Shown piece by piece: positions 62,918-64,000 of a stretch of DNA of 64,000 nucleotides (the first letter of the stretch is position 1; every line of letters starts with the position of its first letter). The translations under genes and the position numbers were made by a program. The stretch comes from Bimastos eiseni (taxonomy: Eukaryota > Annelida > Clitellata > Crassiclitellata > Lumbricidae), in the NCBI GenBank assembly GCA_959347315.1, contig OY365810.1:31001408-31065407 (forward strand), written 5' to 3'. The notes under the pieces were generated by a model. The model saw only the letters and a program-made list of their open reading frames with translations, was not told where the DNA came from and did no database searches.

Positions 62918-64000
62918 TATCGACACACGTCGTTATTATCGCAGTATCGTATAGCAAGCCAGTAGACTAAGGAGGAAATGTTCAATCACTGTGTCATGCT
63001 GCTATTGAAGTTTAAACTAATACACTCACTAAGTTAATACTTTTAACTGATTTTCATTTTTTTAATAGAAACCGACTGCTAGTGCTGGCTTATTTTCCTA
63101 TACTTACTGTAACATCCGTTGAAATTCGTGGATTTCAATGCAATTTCAATTTTTGGTGGAGGGGGCGACATAAACACCATGGCTTAGAAGCGGCTAATTG
63201 TCAAATCTGCCTCTGCCCTCTGATGCGGTTTTGCGACGCAGCGATCTGGATAAACTGATGTTCTGCGATCTCTGCTTTAGATTAGTTGGAATAAGGCCTA
63301 CCATTAAAATATATCCATCACTTATCAGCGAATGGAATCTATTCTGCACCAGTGAATGTAGGCCTGTAGTAGTAATTTCCAACTAACCTCTTCAGCTGAT
63401 ATATCTCCAATAATTGAGCGTCAATGTTCATCCGTAAGTAGCAGTTCGACCATTGAGCTCGTTATCCCATCATAAGCAGAGGAGGCGTGAATCTGCAGGC
63501 TTGACCTTCTATAACCGAAACACGCCCATTAATAATAGCGTCGAGGCCAGACTCTCCTCAAACAGACAGGCCCAACGTTCAACCTGACAGATGGTAAGTG
63601 AATGCATCCTGTGTGGCGGCGTGCGTCGTCAGAGTCTCCCACCCAACACACAGAGGGAGCCAGAAGTCTCATACGAGAGCTGGCCTGGCATCTCTTTTGT
63701 ATGAGTGCGCATGTGTCAACGCATGTATACTCGCTAAACGCTGATTGCATAGAAGGCGTATCTTCCTGACCGCGCTGGCCATTGTCCAGCGCTGACCCTC
63801 ACCTGCTGCTGTCATCATTCTTTGGCTACCCAGTGGTGGTCCGACTGAATGTAGCTGTCCAGCTGATACTAAGCGTCGCTTTCATTCAGATGACGTTCTG
63901 GTCGACGCTATTGAGTTACATGGTCATTAGAAATCGGCGGAAATACGAGGCGATAGTCTTCTCAACAGAAGGCGAATGGTAACCCAAGTTTAACTTTCAG

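Larger units (their letters stand above)
59628..64000. other. Intron or upstream region of the RASSF9/10-like gene
   Basis: Contains Repeat F copies, a MITE, a (TA)n and (GT)n tract near 61200 and 61980. No RA-domain exon was recognised on the minus strand. Confidence 0.55.

Overview
This is animal nuclear DNA: AT-rich, intron-dense, full of SINE-like repeats, hAT-type DNA transposon remnants and (TA)n tracts. Two minus-strand genes are visible. The domain order and the N-terminal sequence point to an invertebrate with a twitchin gene. I cannot fix the phylum from the sequence; a lophotrochozoan or an invertebrate deuterostome would both fit.

Positions 1089-50672 (minus strand) carry the 5' part of a twitchin-like giant muscle protein gene. 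I placed 41 coding exons from the ATG at 50672 leftward. Every splice phase agrees from exon 1 to exon 41, giving about 2,342 codons before the reading frame leaves the window at the left edge. The predicted order is four Ig domains, a Glu-rich and 15-residue-repeat segment in one giant exon, an Ig, linkers with RRxS motifs, an Ig, a further linker block, five Igs, then the twitchin pattern Fn3-Fn3-Ig, Fn3-Fn3-Ig, Fn3-Fn3. The remaining Fn3/Ig repeats and the kinase domain would lie beyond position 1. Three exons are microexons of 16 or 19, 16 and 17 nt. Each is needed to keep frame and each leads into an Ig domain. One intron (exons 20/21) has a GC donor.

Positions 50.7-58.1 kb are the region upstream of twitchin: repeats, microsatellites, a possible 5' non-coding exon near 53.3 kb and retroelement remnants. 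Positions 58098-59627 (minus strand) are the last coding exon of a second gene. Its coiled coil and SDTG tail resemble RASSF9/RASSF10; the expected RA domain is not in the exon and I could not find it up to 64 kb.

The introns hold mobile-element debris. There are four hAT-type elements with 8-bp target duplications (13934-15251, 16131-16326, 27910-28614, 44104-44575) and several with degraded ones, nested or palindromic MITEs, two SINE-like families, LINE reverse-transcriptase tails, and minisatellites with 54-, 34-, 17- and about 36-bp units. A short palindromic word, GTAGGCCTAC or its core AGGCCT, is frequent right of about 42 kb and nearly absent left of it. No CRISPR, operon, phage or bacterial feature is present.
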